In this document: positions 41,894 through 54,838 of the stretch, piece after piece
Layout of the letters: the number at the start of each line of letters is the position of its first letter
How positions within the stretch are numbered: the stretch's first letter is position 1
Assembly (NCBI RefSeq): GCF_963576545.1
Contig: NC_083646.1
Location: 14,115,238 to 14,179,237, forward strand
DNA: 64,000 bases
Source of the DNA: Limanda limanda
Taxonomy: Eukaryota; Chordata; Actinopteri; Pleuronectiformes; Pleuronectidae
Direction of reading: 5' to 3'
Program-made: the position numbers and the translations under genes
The notes under the pieces: generated by a model
Databases searched by the model: none
The model's input: the letters and a program-made list of their open reading frames with translations, nothing else
Told to the model about the DNA's origin: nothing

Positions 41894-44334
41894 ACACACA
41901 TCCAAACCGTTTACACACAGAACAATCACAGAGCTGTTCTATTCTGTTAATAATACCCTTAAACTGCTCTGTGCAAACACAAAGAGGACAACTGGTGTTT
42001 TATTTCCCTCCTTGAAGTTTAAGCCGCGCTGTGTTGGACAATATCTCTGGTTCTTTTCAAATGTGCTTCTTCTGCTCAAATGAGAATCTTGTGTGCTGGG
42101 GAAGTCTACGACGCGTTGTCCAAGTGGGTCGGAAAAAAATGAAAATAATGAAAGCGGAGCTGTCCTTCGAGAGAAGAAAGGATGAGACAAGAAAGTCTGA
42201 ATAGTTGAGGCCTGCGGAGCAAGAATAGTTAGATTTTAATATGCTTGACTTCTGACTTGTTGTCGCACACATCAAGAGCACGTAATAAAACCAAGACGGG
42301 CATATCCTGATCATTAATGCGGGTGTACAGATGTTGTGTCTAACAGGACAATGAAATATCAAAAAGTGTTTTCTGTGGTGTGTGTCAGCGACACATTTCA
42401 CACGCTGAATCCACTTTCTGAAGAACAGACTTCCAAAGACAAGCAAGTCCTTGATGCATTGCTTTACTAATCATCTGCCAATCACTGTCACATAATGAGT
42501 AAAAACAACACGACACCCAACACATTAAGTCCACACATGAAGTCAATACAACATTCTTTCTACAACGTCAGACCCAAATTCCCATGAAATGCTCCGGCAG
42601 GCTCCTGCTCTTCAATCCATGTAATCCACAAAAATATTCAAGGGTTATAAATGTCTGTAAGCACATGCCGGGACATTTGATCTTAACTACGTCCCCCATA
42701 CTCCGACTCGGCTCAGGGCCACGAACGCAGGAAATTGTGTGCATGGGGTCAATCAATCTATCACAGCTAGGAACTTGAATGACAGACCAACAACTTAAAA
42801 CAGTGCCGATATGTTCTAGCACATGTTTGGGCTGTGTGGTCAGTTTATGACTTGAAGTGAGACTATATCAGAGATGGGAAAGGGGATTTATTAGTCACAA
42901 TCTCCTATAGCTGGGCTTCATAACACGGTGTGGAAGTGATTATGGCCCTTAAGCTCCAGTGACATGGATATCTCCAGGCTCTGCAGCGCTCTGTCAGAGG
43001 ATCATACTTTAATCTGATTGTAAAGACACTATATGACACAGGCGCCTCAGGAATGTAACCTGTCATTAATATTAATTACAGATGGATTCGGTGGCCAATG
43101 ATCAGGAGAGTTCAGCCGCTCAGGCAGAATACGAATATTGTACAATTCTCTTGACTAAAAGTAGGTGGCTGGGCTGAAAATTGTGAAGATTGAAAAAAAT
43201 AATGAGAGCACCATTTTGGAGCTTGTTATCTTAACTTGGTTGAGGGTTGTTACTTTGACATCAAGTTGTAAAAATCATGAAAAAATAATGGAAAAACACA
43301 ACTTCTTAATGTTTTGGAGGTGGAGACTGATGTTGATAGATCTTATGCAGTGAAAGGGAGAGAGAAAAAGCAAAAATGAAATGGAACAAGTAGAGGTGAA
43401 ATGCCTCAGCAGAACATTTATTAGCTCGATAATCATCAAATCAACAACACCAAGCAATGTGGGATGCAATCCTGGGCACATCAGCACCATAAAAAGCCAG
43501 CAAGCAAAACTACCCTATTTAAAAAAAATAATTGGCTAACCACCTTCACCCCCAGCCTCCTCCTCAGACAACACTGTGTGGGTTTAATGACACACATCCA
43601 TACCAGCCTGTGCCAGCTGGCACGACATGCGCCCTGGCAAGCTCACTCTTCGACAAGCGAAGAAGTGGACCACTTTAACCTCACAGCTCTCAATAGCCTC
43701 CCATAAGCTCCTAACAATTTCAGATGGAACTGGGAAAGGACGGCTCTCTTGACGTCCAATAGAAACACCACGCCAGAGAGCGAGCTTATGAATTCCAAGT
43801 TAGACAAATAAATCCATACAAGTTTGTGGTCCAGCCAACCAGGAACTCTCATGCCAACCTTTGGTTTGTGATCGTCGAAAGTGGGCGGCACATGAATGAT
43901 ATATCAACATCGTCCACAGTACATGAAAAAACATATGGAGTCAATAAAGTGACTGGCCAGGGAGAGTGTATGAAACTGAAATGAAACTAACACAATTATA
44001 AACCTTTCTCTTCTTCATCCAGGTCTGGGGGTTATGACGAGACGAAGCCTCACATTACGGGGAAACAACACCATTAAATTAGAAGCTGGGAGACGTATGG
44101 TGTCGGGCGTACGTGCAACTGTAGTTCAATCTAATGAGAGCGCTGAGGTAACATTCAACAGAGATGAGGGAGATTACTCCTGAGACGTGGCTACACTTCA
44201 TAAGTGGTTTAGATGACATCACTGCTGCCACTCGGCCTGGTCAGCCAGGTACTTTAAAGGGCACGAGTGGATGAACGCCAGGGAAAACACTGAGACATGT
44301 CGTTTATTACAAAAAAGGGCATGAATGAAACTAT

Positions 44335-44620
44335 AGAACCGATAAAAACCATAGACAGTGTGAAAAGATTGACAAAGCATCTCCACCTCCTCAAACCATC
44401 CAGAGATGATGATATAATATCCCGGAAACGAATGTTGGTATCTTGTCCATTTACATCATTGTGATGCGAACTGCCTAAAATGACAGAACATTTTATTTGA
44501 CGTGTACTTTTACTCTTTGGTTCGATCCATGTCCCCTCCACTAACATGGGGAATGCAGGATTTATGGTCTTTATTTAGTCAGCAGGCCATGATCAGGACC
44601 CCTCTGCTCAGTTTCAAGGG
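44335..44620. repeat. Inverted-repeat dispersed element, copy 2 (diverged)
   Basis: The stretch with CCTCCACTAACATGGGGAATG, GGATTTATGGTCTTTATTTAGTC and CAGGCCATGATCAGG parallels the copy near 4,780-4,860 word for word with substitutions. AACCATAGACAGTG near 44,348 resembles the decayed left end. Assignment rests on this internal match. Confidence 0.45.
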
Positions 44621-45454
44621 GCATTCATGTCGTCGATCTTATGTACCGACTAAGACAACAACAAATCAAACTCTAAATTCATGCTACACGACGATGTCAA
44701 CGTCACATGCGTCTAAAAAAATGCAACACATGCTTCTACTGACTTGAAGATCTTTCCTTGTTCAGTGACATTGTTTTTTGGACTGATTCACTGTAAAATG
44801 TTAAGGATTTGGAAATGGAGATTTCCTAGAGTGGGGTAAAGCTCATCCCCTCAGCTCTTCCACAGACCAACCACCTCCTGTGAGAAGCTTTTGGGTAGAA
44901 GAGCTCAATCTGCTCTGGCCCGGAAAGGGGATTATTTCACTAATTCATCCTGGAACGAAATGGGTATCATTATGATTCCAATCGCTGTAATAGAATCAAA
45001 TTAGGCAAAGGAAACATAGCAAGCAGGAAATTAATACATAGCCCCATGGCCAAAGATTTAAAGACTATCTTTTCCTTCTTAGCTTGCCTGAATTTATGTC
45101 TTTCTCAAAAAGCAGCTGTCACATTGTTCTAATTATGTCCGACTGTTAAAAGCAGAGACATATTTTCAGTATTTTTAAAAGGCTGATTGTTCCCAGCAAT
45201 AGCTTTCTAGTCATTTACTAATTTGACCACAAAAATGTGAACAATCTATTCCTGGACAATGAGCAAAAAGTGAGTATCCACCTGCCGGTCCAGCTGCTCT
45301 GGCTCCAGTCCCAACTCCACCTTTTGAACTAATGGAATTACATGACAAATTTTTTTTGGTATAAAATGTCTAATTTTAGTTGAGATTAGAGCAGAGATGG
45401 ATGATGCTTTGGAACGGCAAAGAGAGAGAGAGACAGAGAAAGAGGTGACCTTAC

Positions 45455-45561
45455 CCTCCTTCCTCCTGAAATCCCTCCAGTTCATCCCTCTGCTCTGCCA
45501 GGGTAGACTCCAAGTCCAGGTAGCTTCCATTATGTGACAGCTGAAGGGCACAGTCGTCAGG
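45455..45561 (-). CDS. fhod3: fhod3 coding exon 2
   Basis: Reading from the acceptor CTGTTTAG (45562-45563 are the AG), the exon encodes 35 full codons plus two bases: PDDCALQLSHNGSYLDLEST, then LAEQRDELEGFQEEG. It aligns with the FHOD3 stretch that follows HRLLQAPHK in mammals (LDDCTLQLSHNGAYLDLEA). The acceptor has a pyrimidine-rich tract. The donor is GG|GTAAGG at 45455/45454, phase 2. The first residue is Pro where mammals have Leu. The exon continues the N-terminal GTPase-binding domain (residues 56-91). Confidence 0.95.
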
Positions 45562-48500
45562 CTAAACAGCGAGAAGACACAGTTACACATTGATTAGTCT
45601 TCAGTGCATTGGCATGTAGAGAGAACGCTTGAAAAAGAAGTAAGTAAAAGGTGAATCCTTTATGCGTCATTGCTTAAATGCAGTGGGGTTAGTTTTAGTC
45701 TGCACTGGACCATTGGGTGTTCTTCCTTCTATCAGCTCCTGTCAGCACTCTAGAATGAGGGTAAGAGAGGAGTCATGCAGATTTGGAGCACCATTGAGAG
45801 TCTGGTGCCTCCAGTCTCCCTGCGCTCCTTGTCTGATAAACTATCATCACACATGATGATTTTTCAGTGGAGCTATGATTTGCCTGGTCTTGACTGGCTG
45901 TCATCGGCTGACCTCGGTCAAGGAGATGAAGAATGAGGCTGTCTCTTCGCGTGTCTGCCTGACCTCCAAATTGGAGATATTAACCTATTTATATGCTGAG
46001 GTTGTCAGCTCCGCAGGACAGCGGCTCCGACAGTGGAGGAGCGGACAGGGAAGACAAAATACCATCACTGGAGGGCAAACATATGACTTAAGTGGAGGGA
46101 GCGCTCCATCAACAGTTAGGGTGTTTAAAACAACATCATACACACTGAACCCCTTGAATTTGTCTATTCTCATCAGGCCCACTTGGAAGACTTTGTAGGG
46201 CATCAAAGCTTGTGATAAAAGTGGATAAATTACCATTATCTCATAAAATGAGCAGCCTGCAATACTTTGAATTTCTCTTGAAAGAACATAAGTAAACATA
46301 TATGTAGCATGTGCGAACCATGTGGTTTTTAAATCAGACCAGTTATTACCATGCAATTCAATTCCCTCCCACATGCGTAACTTAATTGAACCTGAAAGAA
46401 AAAGGCTGGAAAACACATTATGGCTCTGAGGCCATTTTTATTACTGCACTACACCACTCAAAGACTGCATGTGTCATATTTGAAAAGTGAAACAAAACAT
46501 GTGGTTGGTTAGGATAACTTGTTTTTAGACATGACCCATGGAAAAAATGTCCGAACAATGGGGTCCGGACATAATCCAGACTTTGCTTTTCACATATGAA
46601 CGCTGCAGTAGGAGCTTGTTTGGGTCGAACGCTCTCACAACAACAGGGAAATCTCCAGAGCATTCAGGTGAGGGGTGACGCCTGGGTGGAGCATGCAGGA
46701 GGCGGGACATAATGTTTAAAAGTCTGCTGCAGAGATTTGATTACAGAACTTCGACAATGGCGTCTGCCCTTATAGCCAAAAGCTTTTATTCTTTTTGTAT
46801 GTTCTTTTTTCACTTTTTGTGTCGGCCGCTTGTAAGAAATAGCCCAGATCATCTCGGGTGATTATCCGTAGTTCAGTGCATGACTGAAGGCAGTTTAGGA
46901 CTCTGAGACATCTTGTTTAATTTCCATTCTAAACTAGAAGTTTGTTGGTGAAATAATAGTTGGACAGATTATAGGAATGAATATCTTCATTAGAGGACAC
47001 AAGAGATGAGCAAAGCATCAGGCTGAACTTCAATTGCTCAAGTAATCCTATTGTTTCTAAGACAGTGACAAGTCTTATTTAAAGGTTGTTGTTTACGCTC
47101 TTACAGTGAGGCAGACTGAGAGATAGGAAGAGACAGAGATAGAGAGAAAGGGAGACAGGTAGACAGAGCAGAGGCCAAAGAAACAGAGCTTTACTGTACA
47201 GAGGCAGAAGGGGGGAGGCAAGTGCTTCTCCAGATTACAGGACAGATTTTGGACTGAAAGGAAATAGAAGCCAAAGTTAGGCCCACTATTTTTGTGCCTA
47301 TATGGACTGACATGCCTTTGAAAATAATGGGTGTGACAGTAATATGAAATGTAGCGTGACGGAGGAGACACGATAAATCACATACGTTGACCAGTGGCCC
47401 TGCATAACCTGCGAGACACTCAACCAAGGAAACCCTTTTTAAACCAAGGCAAACTTGTCAGTTTAGTACAACCAGGAGTTCCCTAATGTCTGAATCGAAA
47501 GATCCACTGTGTGAATATAAGTTAATGTTCATCTCTTGTTTGTCGTGTTTGTTTAAGATGTTCTCTGTGCCCCACTGCTTGTGTCTCCACTCGCTTCTTC
47601 TTCTTCTGTTTATTCAAAATAAAATGTTTGTGGCAGAATAAAACATCACTTACAATTATTAACAGTATTCTGCAAGTGTAAAAGCTTTTAAACCTGTCAA
47701 TTTATGAATTTTTAATCAGATTTCATATCTTAGTTAAAGTTTTTACTATATGCACATCTACTTTTTTTTAATTATAAGTATTTCATTGGATAAAAGGAAG
47801 AGGAAAAATGTTTGTTCTCCTCTAGCTTCACGCTCTGTGTCACAACCTGAAATAGACAAAACATTGGGCAGAATTTGCAGCTGTAACCAGTAATTAGCGA
47901 GCTGTGGAAGCAAGAAATGCATTTCTCCACACAAGGTTTTAACTCGCAGACCAAAAGCACGAAAAGGCAGAAAAATCTATCTGAAATACCCAGGTCTGTC
48001 CATTAATCAAATCCCATCGGTTGAACCATCGACTGAGCTGTCGATCCATCCATCCTCTCACTTGTGTCACTTTAGGTTCTCATTATACAAGCAACCTGGA
48101 TTACTGATTACAGGTCTTGCCTTGTACAACCAGGTCAGGTTGATACGCATAAATGGTCCTTAATCCAGGAACAGTGCTACGAGATTACAGGCAACAGAGG
48201 CTTCCTTAGCCGTCCCTGCGCCCAGGACGTGAACCCACGGTGGCCCTGTGATGGCCAAGTCCAGAAGTCACCACAAGTGCTCTGCTCACACACTGAGGTC
48301 TGGCCTCTCCCTTCAACCACCATACTGTGGTCCACTGACCAGGGAGGCAGTTAAGGCAGAAAGGACTAAAAATAAACACCATACAATTTCCATTTTAAAC
48401 TGCTATCTCACTTCAAATGTCTTTGTCTTCCGCAAGGGAAAAACAACTGAAATGTGAAAGCATATATATTGTGTGCAACTTGTAGATTTGAAACTCATAA

Positions 48501-51500
48501 TAACCAAATGATAACAATACCAATGGCTTGCGCATATTAAAAAAAATGAAATGTTTCTGTAACTAAATATATAAATTAGAGTGAGCCACTTTAAAGCTTA
48601 AAGTTTGTTTGATAAAGGTTAGTGTAGTTTCTCCAAAGACAAGCGATTTAAAACACATCAAAACCCAATTGATGAATAAAAGAGAAACCGCAACAGTAAT
48701 CTTAACATCCTGTCAATCATTCAGAAGATGAGTCTGTTCACAGATGCAGTATTCTTCTGCAGAGACAATCTTCCGAAACGCAGAGGCCGGCAAAACGTCA
48801 ATTCTGCATAACAATGTGTAAAATAATTCAAAGGGACTCTTGACAGGCATGAAGGAAGAACCTGTATTTTACAGCATTTAACATAACTTCTCATTCTGAG
48901 ACTCTGTAATTTCTCAAGAAAGAGGGAAAAAATGCAGAAAAACAACTGGGCCGAAATTGAAATTGGTAAAGTGAGAGTCCGTTCTCCAAGGCCACATTTT
49001 CCCATTTTGCATTGCAATATGATGCAGGGCCTCAAGGCCAACGAGACACAGACTGAGCAAAGCACAGGCAGAGAGGAAAGTACAAGGACGAGTGGTCCAT
49101 TGATGTGTGTGGAGAAAAACTGCAGACTTGGACTTACTCCAACAGAACAGCATGCACATCTCGTCATCTGACAAGGACGATGTAATATTCATGACAAAGT
49201 CAAATAGCTGAGTAAGGTAGTGAGGGAATAATTGCACTGAACTATCGACAATAACAACAGAAAAGCTTTTCATGCCTAACATTAACAGAGTTGATTCTAA
49301 TTGATGTTTGAGTCATTGAAATAGCAGAGCCAGTGTGCCCTCTTATGTACAACACAATCCTGCTGTCATAAAGAGTAAAAAACAACCACACACACACACA
49401 CACAGAGGTTTGTGCAGCCATCCCTAATGGGACTTTGCAGTCACTTCATTATGGACAGCAAAACCAAAACCTTATCTCTTACCTTCATCATTCATGACTA
49501 ATTCATGCCTAACTCTAACCTGAACCGCACCACAATTCACATCTTAACGTTAACCTCCAGCATGACCTCAGAAATTGCCTAATTAAGACTGGGCTTTGGT
49601 CTCCATGTGGTCTACTGGTCCTGACAAGGTCACTGTTTATGCTGGAAAAGGTCCTGAACAAGTAACAAAAACGAGTACACACACACACACACACTTCCCT
49701 CTTGAGACTGCAGACTGAAACTGACAGCACCAGCCCAGAGACAGCATATGCTAGCTGTTTTGACTCCCTGGGCACCATGTGTTAGCAGTGTGCTATTTAT
49801 ACCGGATCGACTCTCACCATAGAGACGGAGCTCAAAGACAACAGGTTTGTTGTCTGAGGTCTTTTCACGTTGTCACCAAACACACAAACGTCTGAGGGTG
49901 TCAATCGGAGAACTCGTTGCTCAAATGTGGCGACACAGCCTCGTCATCCACCTGGTATTTTTATTTTTTTAAACACATGCGCTGCTCCCTCAAGTTACTG
50001 CAAACCACTAAAGCCCATGAGACCAAATCTCACTAGCCAGGCACTGACCCACCACCGGTACTCCCTCTCTTTTGAGGTCCAGCTGGCCTTCTGCTAAACT
50101 GCGACGGCAAAAGTACATCAGCCCTTTGTTTGTGTTTTTAATTCTACCCCGCTTCCCTCTCCTCGCTAACACAGTGGAAGGCATTCCCATCCTGCCGTCC
50201 GGCAGTGGCCTCCTCTAGCAGAGCCAGGCTTGTGGTGATCCACAGCATCCTGAGGCGTCCACGACTTATCTTACCAGCTCTCTACCCCCTGATCTGACAG
50301 AATGAAGAAAGACCTAAATTAACTTTCTATTTACTCAACTTCCTGACCAGACCAAGATGAATTCTCAATAAAAGATTTAACCTCAGATGCGATGGCCTCT
50401 CTGCTTTGTTTAAACTTGAAGGACAGTAGATGAGACCTTATGGAAATGTGTTTGGTTAAACGTGGACTATTTGGAACAGAATTTCTCACGTTTGAGCCAT
50501 CAGTGGTCTCCAGAAAATAAGTAAAACCCGACTTTAAATTTACAATATTTGTCACTGGGTTTCTTTAGGGAAACTTAAACACAGCAATTACACCAGACCA
50601 AAGAAAAACATTCAGTTATTTTAAGCTGCTAAAAACTGGCCATGCAGTTGTGGATCTAGAAGGACAAAAACAACATGCGAAGTTTCACCTTCTCAACAGT
50701 TTTGAAATAAATAAAGCCTGGCGTGATAACACTGACCAAACATAACCAAATGCTTTCTGCTTTTGACAATAACAATAAGTGTATATGTGGAAAATACATG
50801 ATGTCAAAAAACAATGTTAAGGCAACATAGATTGGACACATGATTCAGAAGTTGTTTTGGGATCAGATGGGTTCAAATACAAATCCCCTGATCTAGGTCA
50901 GTCCAGATCAGAAATTAGCCTCTTCCATCCCTCGACAACTGACCAACTGGCTAGTTGACCCCATGCACTCTGACTGGGGTTTAGTGACAACAGCAGAAGT
51001 GGATTCCTACGTAGACTTCGGTTTTCCAATTCATGAATAGCACAAATGCAAAGTGATATATAGTTAACATACTAAGAATTTGATTTTAATTTGAAGGAAG
51101 ATTAAACTATTCAGCGAAGCCAACTAATCAATATAAATATATGTTCTGTTACCTTGGTTCTTTCTTTTCTCTCACACAAAAACTTTCAAAGGTTTTGAAA
51201 GGTCTTAGTCTGGATAATGAATAGTGAGAAGTTTCAGCTGAAAGGGGATTAGTGTTGTGGTTGAGGTAAACATTAACAGATGCCTGCCTCCCCCAAGACA
51301 AATAATGGATGTCTATTAACCTCCAATATCATTTAACTCCACAAAATATTCATATTCTTCACATAATTTCACATCATGGGCCTGTCCTGTACTGACAGTA
51401 CATGTAATATCTTGAATATATATGGATGCTGCATCAGCATCACAGTCATTGACTCAACCAATGGTCCATAAGGTTTGTTTGGTGGTAACCACATCAACTT

Positions 51501-51568
51501 GTTCAGGCTAATTATTAATTTTATAGACACATGGACAAAATCATGAGAGTGAAAAGTAAAGTGCATAC
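45562..51568 (-). other. fhod3 intron 1, about 6.0 kb
   Basis: Intronic DNA with two short CA runs (about 49,387-49,404 and 49,678-49,694). Open frames such as the one at 48721-49167 on the minus strand have no recognisable domain and no supporting splice sites. No transposon or RNA gene is recognised. Confidence 0.75.
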
Positions 51569-51733
51569 CTTCTGTGGGGCTTTCAGCAGCCTGTGGACTC
51601 CAGCGATCTGATTGATCAGAGGAATATCTTCCCTGAAAGTGTAGAGAGGTGGTCTGGTGGGCTCGGGGAAATTGGTGCTGTTGAATGGATCAGTATCATC
51701 TAAGAACTGTACCCTGCACATGAACGTAGCCAT
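51569..51733 (-). CDS. fhod3: fhod3 coding exon 1 (start codon exon)
   Basis: The exon encodes 55 residues beginning MATFMCRVQFLDDTDPFN and containing NFPEPTRPPLYTFRED and AGVHRLLKAPQK. This is the diagnostic N-terminus of FHOD3. FHOD1 differs here, with VQYLEDTDPF and a different stretch after NFPEP. I chose the ATG at 51731-51733 because it matches the family start, has A at -3 and G at +4, and the frame has no upstream ATG: the frame continues 12 codons to a TTG only. The donor is AAG|GTATGC at 51569/51568, phase 0. In the family this segment begins the ubiquitin-like GTPase-binding domain, which takes part in autoinhibition and Rho/Rac signalling. Confidence 0.95.
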
Positions 51734-51759
51734 GATGTATCCATGCACAGGCGTTTTGG

Positions 51760-52250
51760 AGGTGATCAAAAATTAAGGGATGACCGCAGCCTGTGACAGA
51801 CAGCCCTCCCCCGGCCAGCGGACTGCCGGCAGGTCTCCTGCAGCAGCGGAACCCTGCAGCCTCTTGTTATCCTTGGACCTTCTCCATTCGCGTCACGCAG
51901 CGCAGAGGACTCGGGACAGTGCTCACTGTAGTAACATCCAGGGAAACCTCCGAGAGAGACGCGGCCAGTCAGGCAGCTGCGGGAGTGTGCGGGGCGGCGG
52001 GGTCCAAGGGCATCGCGGGCGGTGCTGAGGCAGAATGCGGACGGGACTGCAACACTTGGCACGGAGTGACAGCGATGGTGAGCGGCTCCCTCCTCCAGAG
52101 CCCGCTGTGCCAGAGCTCTGCAGGGCCGGCTGCTGATACAGGCGCAATGGCGGCCTCCGGTGGTCAAAGGGACGCAGTACAGAGCGCAGGCCGCACTGAA
52201 GCAGGCAGAGATCATTCAATGAAGAATGCGTGTAGAGATACATACGGTGG
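51760..52250 (-). promoter_or_regulatory. fhod3: CpG-rich probable promoter and 5' leader of fhod3
   Basis: The sequence just upstream of the fhod3 start codon changes from AT-rich intron-like DNA to GC- and CpG-rich DNA with many CG dinucleotides, for example between 51,800 and 52,160. Such a block at the first exon of a vertebrate gene usually marks the promoter. No TATA box is evident and the transcription start cannot be placed. Overlapping long open frames on both strands here are a by-product of high GC content. Confidence 0.6.
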
Positions 52251-52299
52251 TCGAGAGAGCTCAACGCACTGCAAACAGAGAAACGCTGGAAACTAAGAA

Positions 52300-53950
52300 A
52301 ACGTTTTATGTTTCCAAGGGTCCGCAAAGAGTGATGAACCTGTGCTTTGTGAAGTTCCGTCACCATTGACGAGTAGCAAACTTCAATAACTTCACAAACT
52401 TCACAACTTTTTGCAGCGCATGTGTCCTCAAATTCATGAAGTTGTTTTCCTTAATTTCCACGTGTTTTTTCTTTCTCAATTTGAGCATTGAACTCTCTCG
52501 GGCCACCGTAGATACAATGGATGTTAGATATATGCAGTGGATGTTACATAATTAGATATAAGACAAATACAAAAGCTAGAGAGTAGATAAAGCTGATAAA
52601 ACAGAAGACTACGGTGGCCCTGAAGTACATTTCACAAAGGCAAATTGGAAAACACAACAATGTGGAAATACAGTTAAATGTAGTCTGCTTTTGACAGCAG
52701 AAATTACTGAATATGCTGGAAATTAATGTCAAGATACAAAGTTAAAATTCAATGACAGTTTGGACAAACGTGAATTCACAAGATGTGTTGTGATCCGATG
52801 TATTTTAATACAAATCCCCTGTTTTGTAAATCTCAAAACACAAGAGCAAATCACCAAACTCAAAAACCAAAAAAAAACAATAGAGCTTAAAAAAAACAAC
52901 TGCAAATGAGAAATTTCAACAACACAAAAGAAAACACAGCAAATCAAAGCAATAAGCACTTTAAGGCCACTATTGATTACAGATTTATGGAAAAACACCC
53001 CATTCAGCATTCATGTGATAGAGACTAAATATTTTATGATTTTATAACACTATGACACATTGAAATGTGGTGAGCCAAGAGATTTTTGATCAAGAGTGAA
53101 CTTTGAACATTACTTTATTATATTTATTATTCTTATCAGTGTCTGTGAACACGTGATAATGGTTTAATAAAGAGCTAGAATCATTTGTTTTGGAAGTATT
53201 TTAGTTTGTTGATTTAATCTATGTTACTGATGACACAACACAATATAACACTGTATGGACTTATGATCTGTTTTTCTGTTTTATTACGTCTGAACATATG
53301 TCACTATTCGGCCACAGTGTTTACCCCTGAAACTCACACATCCAGGACATGGTCAAACCTCACACCCCAGCCCGTCCACTCCGCTCTGCATCTGCCAATT
53401 GACTTGTTGCTCCCTCACAGTGAGAGACACCTAGCCACTCAACAAAATCACGACCAAATTTGGCCAAATTGTTGTTTTGCATATTGCTGACAATGACCCG
53501 TGTGTGTCACTGTCCTCCTATATGTAGCCCTGTATAAAATCATTAGGATACAGTGCATAAAATTAATCTCAAAATAGCATAACAAATGTTGTATTAAAAG
53601 AGAAAGTTCATGATAATTAGATAACTTCATATTATTAAAAATAGTAGTTAGAATAAGGATAAATACGGGATAAAATGTAATAAATATAATATGTACAGTT
53701 AATAAGTTTAGCTATTTACAGTTAAAAAGTAAACCAATAAATAGATGTGTGGTTAAAAAGCTCTGTGATTGAGAAGACGAGAGACTTATTGATTTGAGTG
53801 CTTTTAATGTGAAATCTAACTTTTTCTCAGTTGTGTGTCAGTCATTCAGTTTCTGCATTTCTCATTGGGTAGTAGCAAAGTCACAGCCAATCCAAGTCAT
53901 CCGTCTTGGTATGGGGAGGGACATGAAGTAGAGGTTGTCGTTCAGCATAC
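52300..53950. other. AT-rich spacer without recognisable genes
   Basis: The spacer lies between the fhod3 promoter and the SLC6-like relic. I see no SLC6 transporter motifs, no other protein similarity and no clear transposon ends. Open frames are short and AT-driven. Confidence 0.6.
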
Positions 53951-53956
53951 TTTGAG

Positions 53957-54267
53957 CAGGTGGGTTAGAGAGAGGGATAGAGTCCGGAGTCCTGAGGAAA
54001 AGTGTAGTGCTGTGGGAAACATTTAAGAGGTGTCTTCGAGGTCGACTGCTCGTGGTCCTGATATTACTCTTCTATGTAACCTGCCGAAGGAGACGGACGT
54101 CTGTGAAGAGAGAGAGAGAGAAACTGAGATGGTTGCTGGTGGATAGACCCTGCTGTTTTCTTCTTCCCTGGATTTTCATTGCTGTGTGTGCTGCCTGTAT
54201 TTGGATTGTGACTGCCATCATTACCCCTATCTGTGTCATTGGCCTATTGCTCCTTGTTTGGACCTGT
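53957..54267 (+). other. Open frame with hydrophobic segments and a splice donor, function unknown
   Basis: A frame open from about 53957 encodes two hydrophobic stretches separated by a basic stretch. The first is RLLVVLILLFYV (near 54,045-54,080). Then comes RRRRTSVKREREK, and then PWIFIAVCAACIWIVTAII followed by more hydrophobic residues to LLLVW. The frame meets a strong donor, ACCT|GTGAGT, at 54267/54268. There is no ATG in the open part, so it cannot be a simple first exon. An acceptor-like TTTGAGCAG lies at its left edge. Its phase (1) fits neither SLC6-like exon downstream. I recognise no family and it may be chance. Confidence 0.2.
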
Positions 54268-54838
54268 GAGTATTCAACTGATATGACAATGCACATGCTT
54301 TTATTTTCTGCTCTTGATTGAGTGAAGTGGCCATTATAGTTTTCAGGCCTCCCCGCACCCGAGCATCACTACAAGCCTGCAACTGAGTCTACAGTTTATC
54401 ATTTCTGAAGTGGGCCCACATGTGATGTTTGTGAGTTAATTTAAAGTTGATAGGAATTGTTTTGTTTTGATTCAGAGACATGTGAAAGGTAAAGATTTTA
54501 TTTAACCTTGTCAGTGAATTAAAGGGTAAATTGAGAATCCATAGTAACGGTTTAAACAATTAAAAGACACCCCGTATTTTATTTTGTGCATTTTAGAAGA
54601 TTCCTCAGTTACAAATATTTTACTTCCTGAGAGAGGAGCTCACAACAATTTAATTTATTTCATATTGTAAATAAACACCTGTGAAGGTTTTGACTTTTAA
54701 ATACAGTTGTGGTGGTCTTTAATATTAATTAGAGGAATTGAAACAAAAGATAAGATTCGTTTCAAATATTCTTCTGAGATCATATTCATTTTTTTTTTGT
54801 TTACGAACTCAGGCCCAGGAGATCTGGGTTACATAAAG

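Larger units (their letters stand above)
39236..45454 (-). other. fhod3 intron 2, about 6.2 kb
   Basis: The intron contains a GACA tetranucleotide array (40374-40420), a CA array (41831-41891) and one copy of the inverted-repeat element also present at 4.6 kb (about 44.3-44.6 kb). A 190-codon open frame at 40047-40619 runs through the GACA array and resembles no protein. Nothing else is recognised. Confidence 0.75.
1..51733 (-). other. fhod3: fhod3 gene body, 5' part (exons 1-4, truncated at left window edge)
   Basis: This span covers the start codon and first four coding exons of a FHOD-family formin, transcribed right to left. FHOD3 is a diaphanous-related formin that nucleates and bundles unbranched actin filaments and is needed for sarcomere assembly in heart muscle (family knowledge). 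The exons are 165, 107, 65 and 68 bases, with splice phases 0, 2, 1 and 0 that fit without a gap, giving residues 1-135 of a protein usually around 1,400-1,600 long. These residues correspond to the N-terminal GTPase-binding-domain region and the start of the FH3 armadillo repeats. The FH1 and FH2 domains must lie beyond position 1. Introns 1 to 3 measure about 6.0, 6.2 and 38.1 kb. Whether this is the fhod3a or fhod3b copy of teleosts cannot be told from this window. Confidence 0.93.

Noticed and set aside
48721..49167. 148-codon minus-strand open frame in fhod3 intron 1
   Set aside because: No FHOD3 similarity, no family match, and no acceptor or donor in frame. Exons 1 and 2 already join without it.
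51780..52366. Overlapping long open frames upstream of fhod3 on both strands
   Set aside because: They lie in CpG-rich DNA where stop codons are rare and do not resemble proteins. The FHOD3 start codon at 51731-51733 is the family start.
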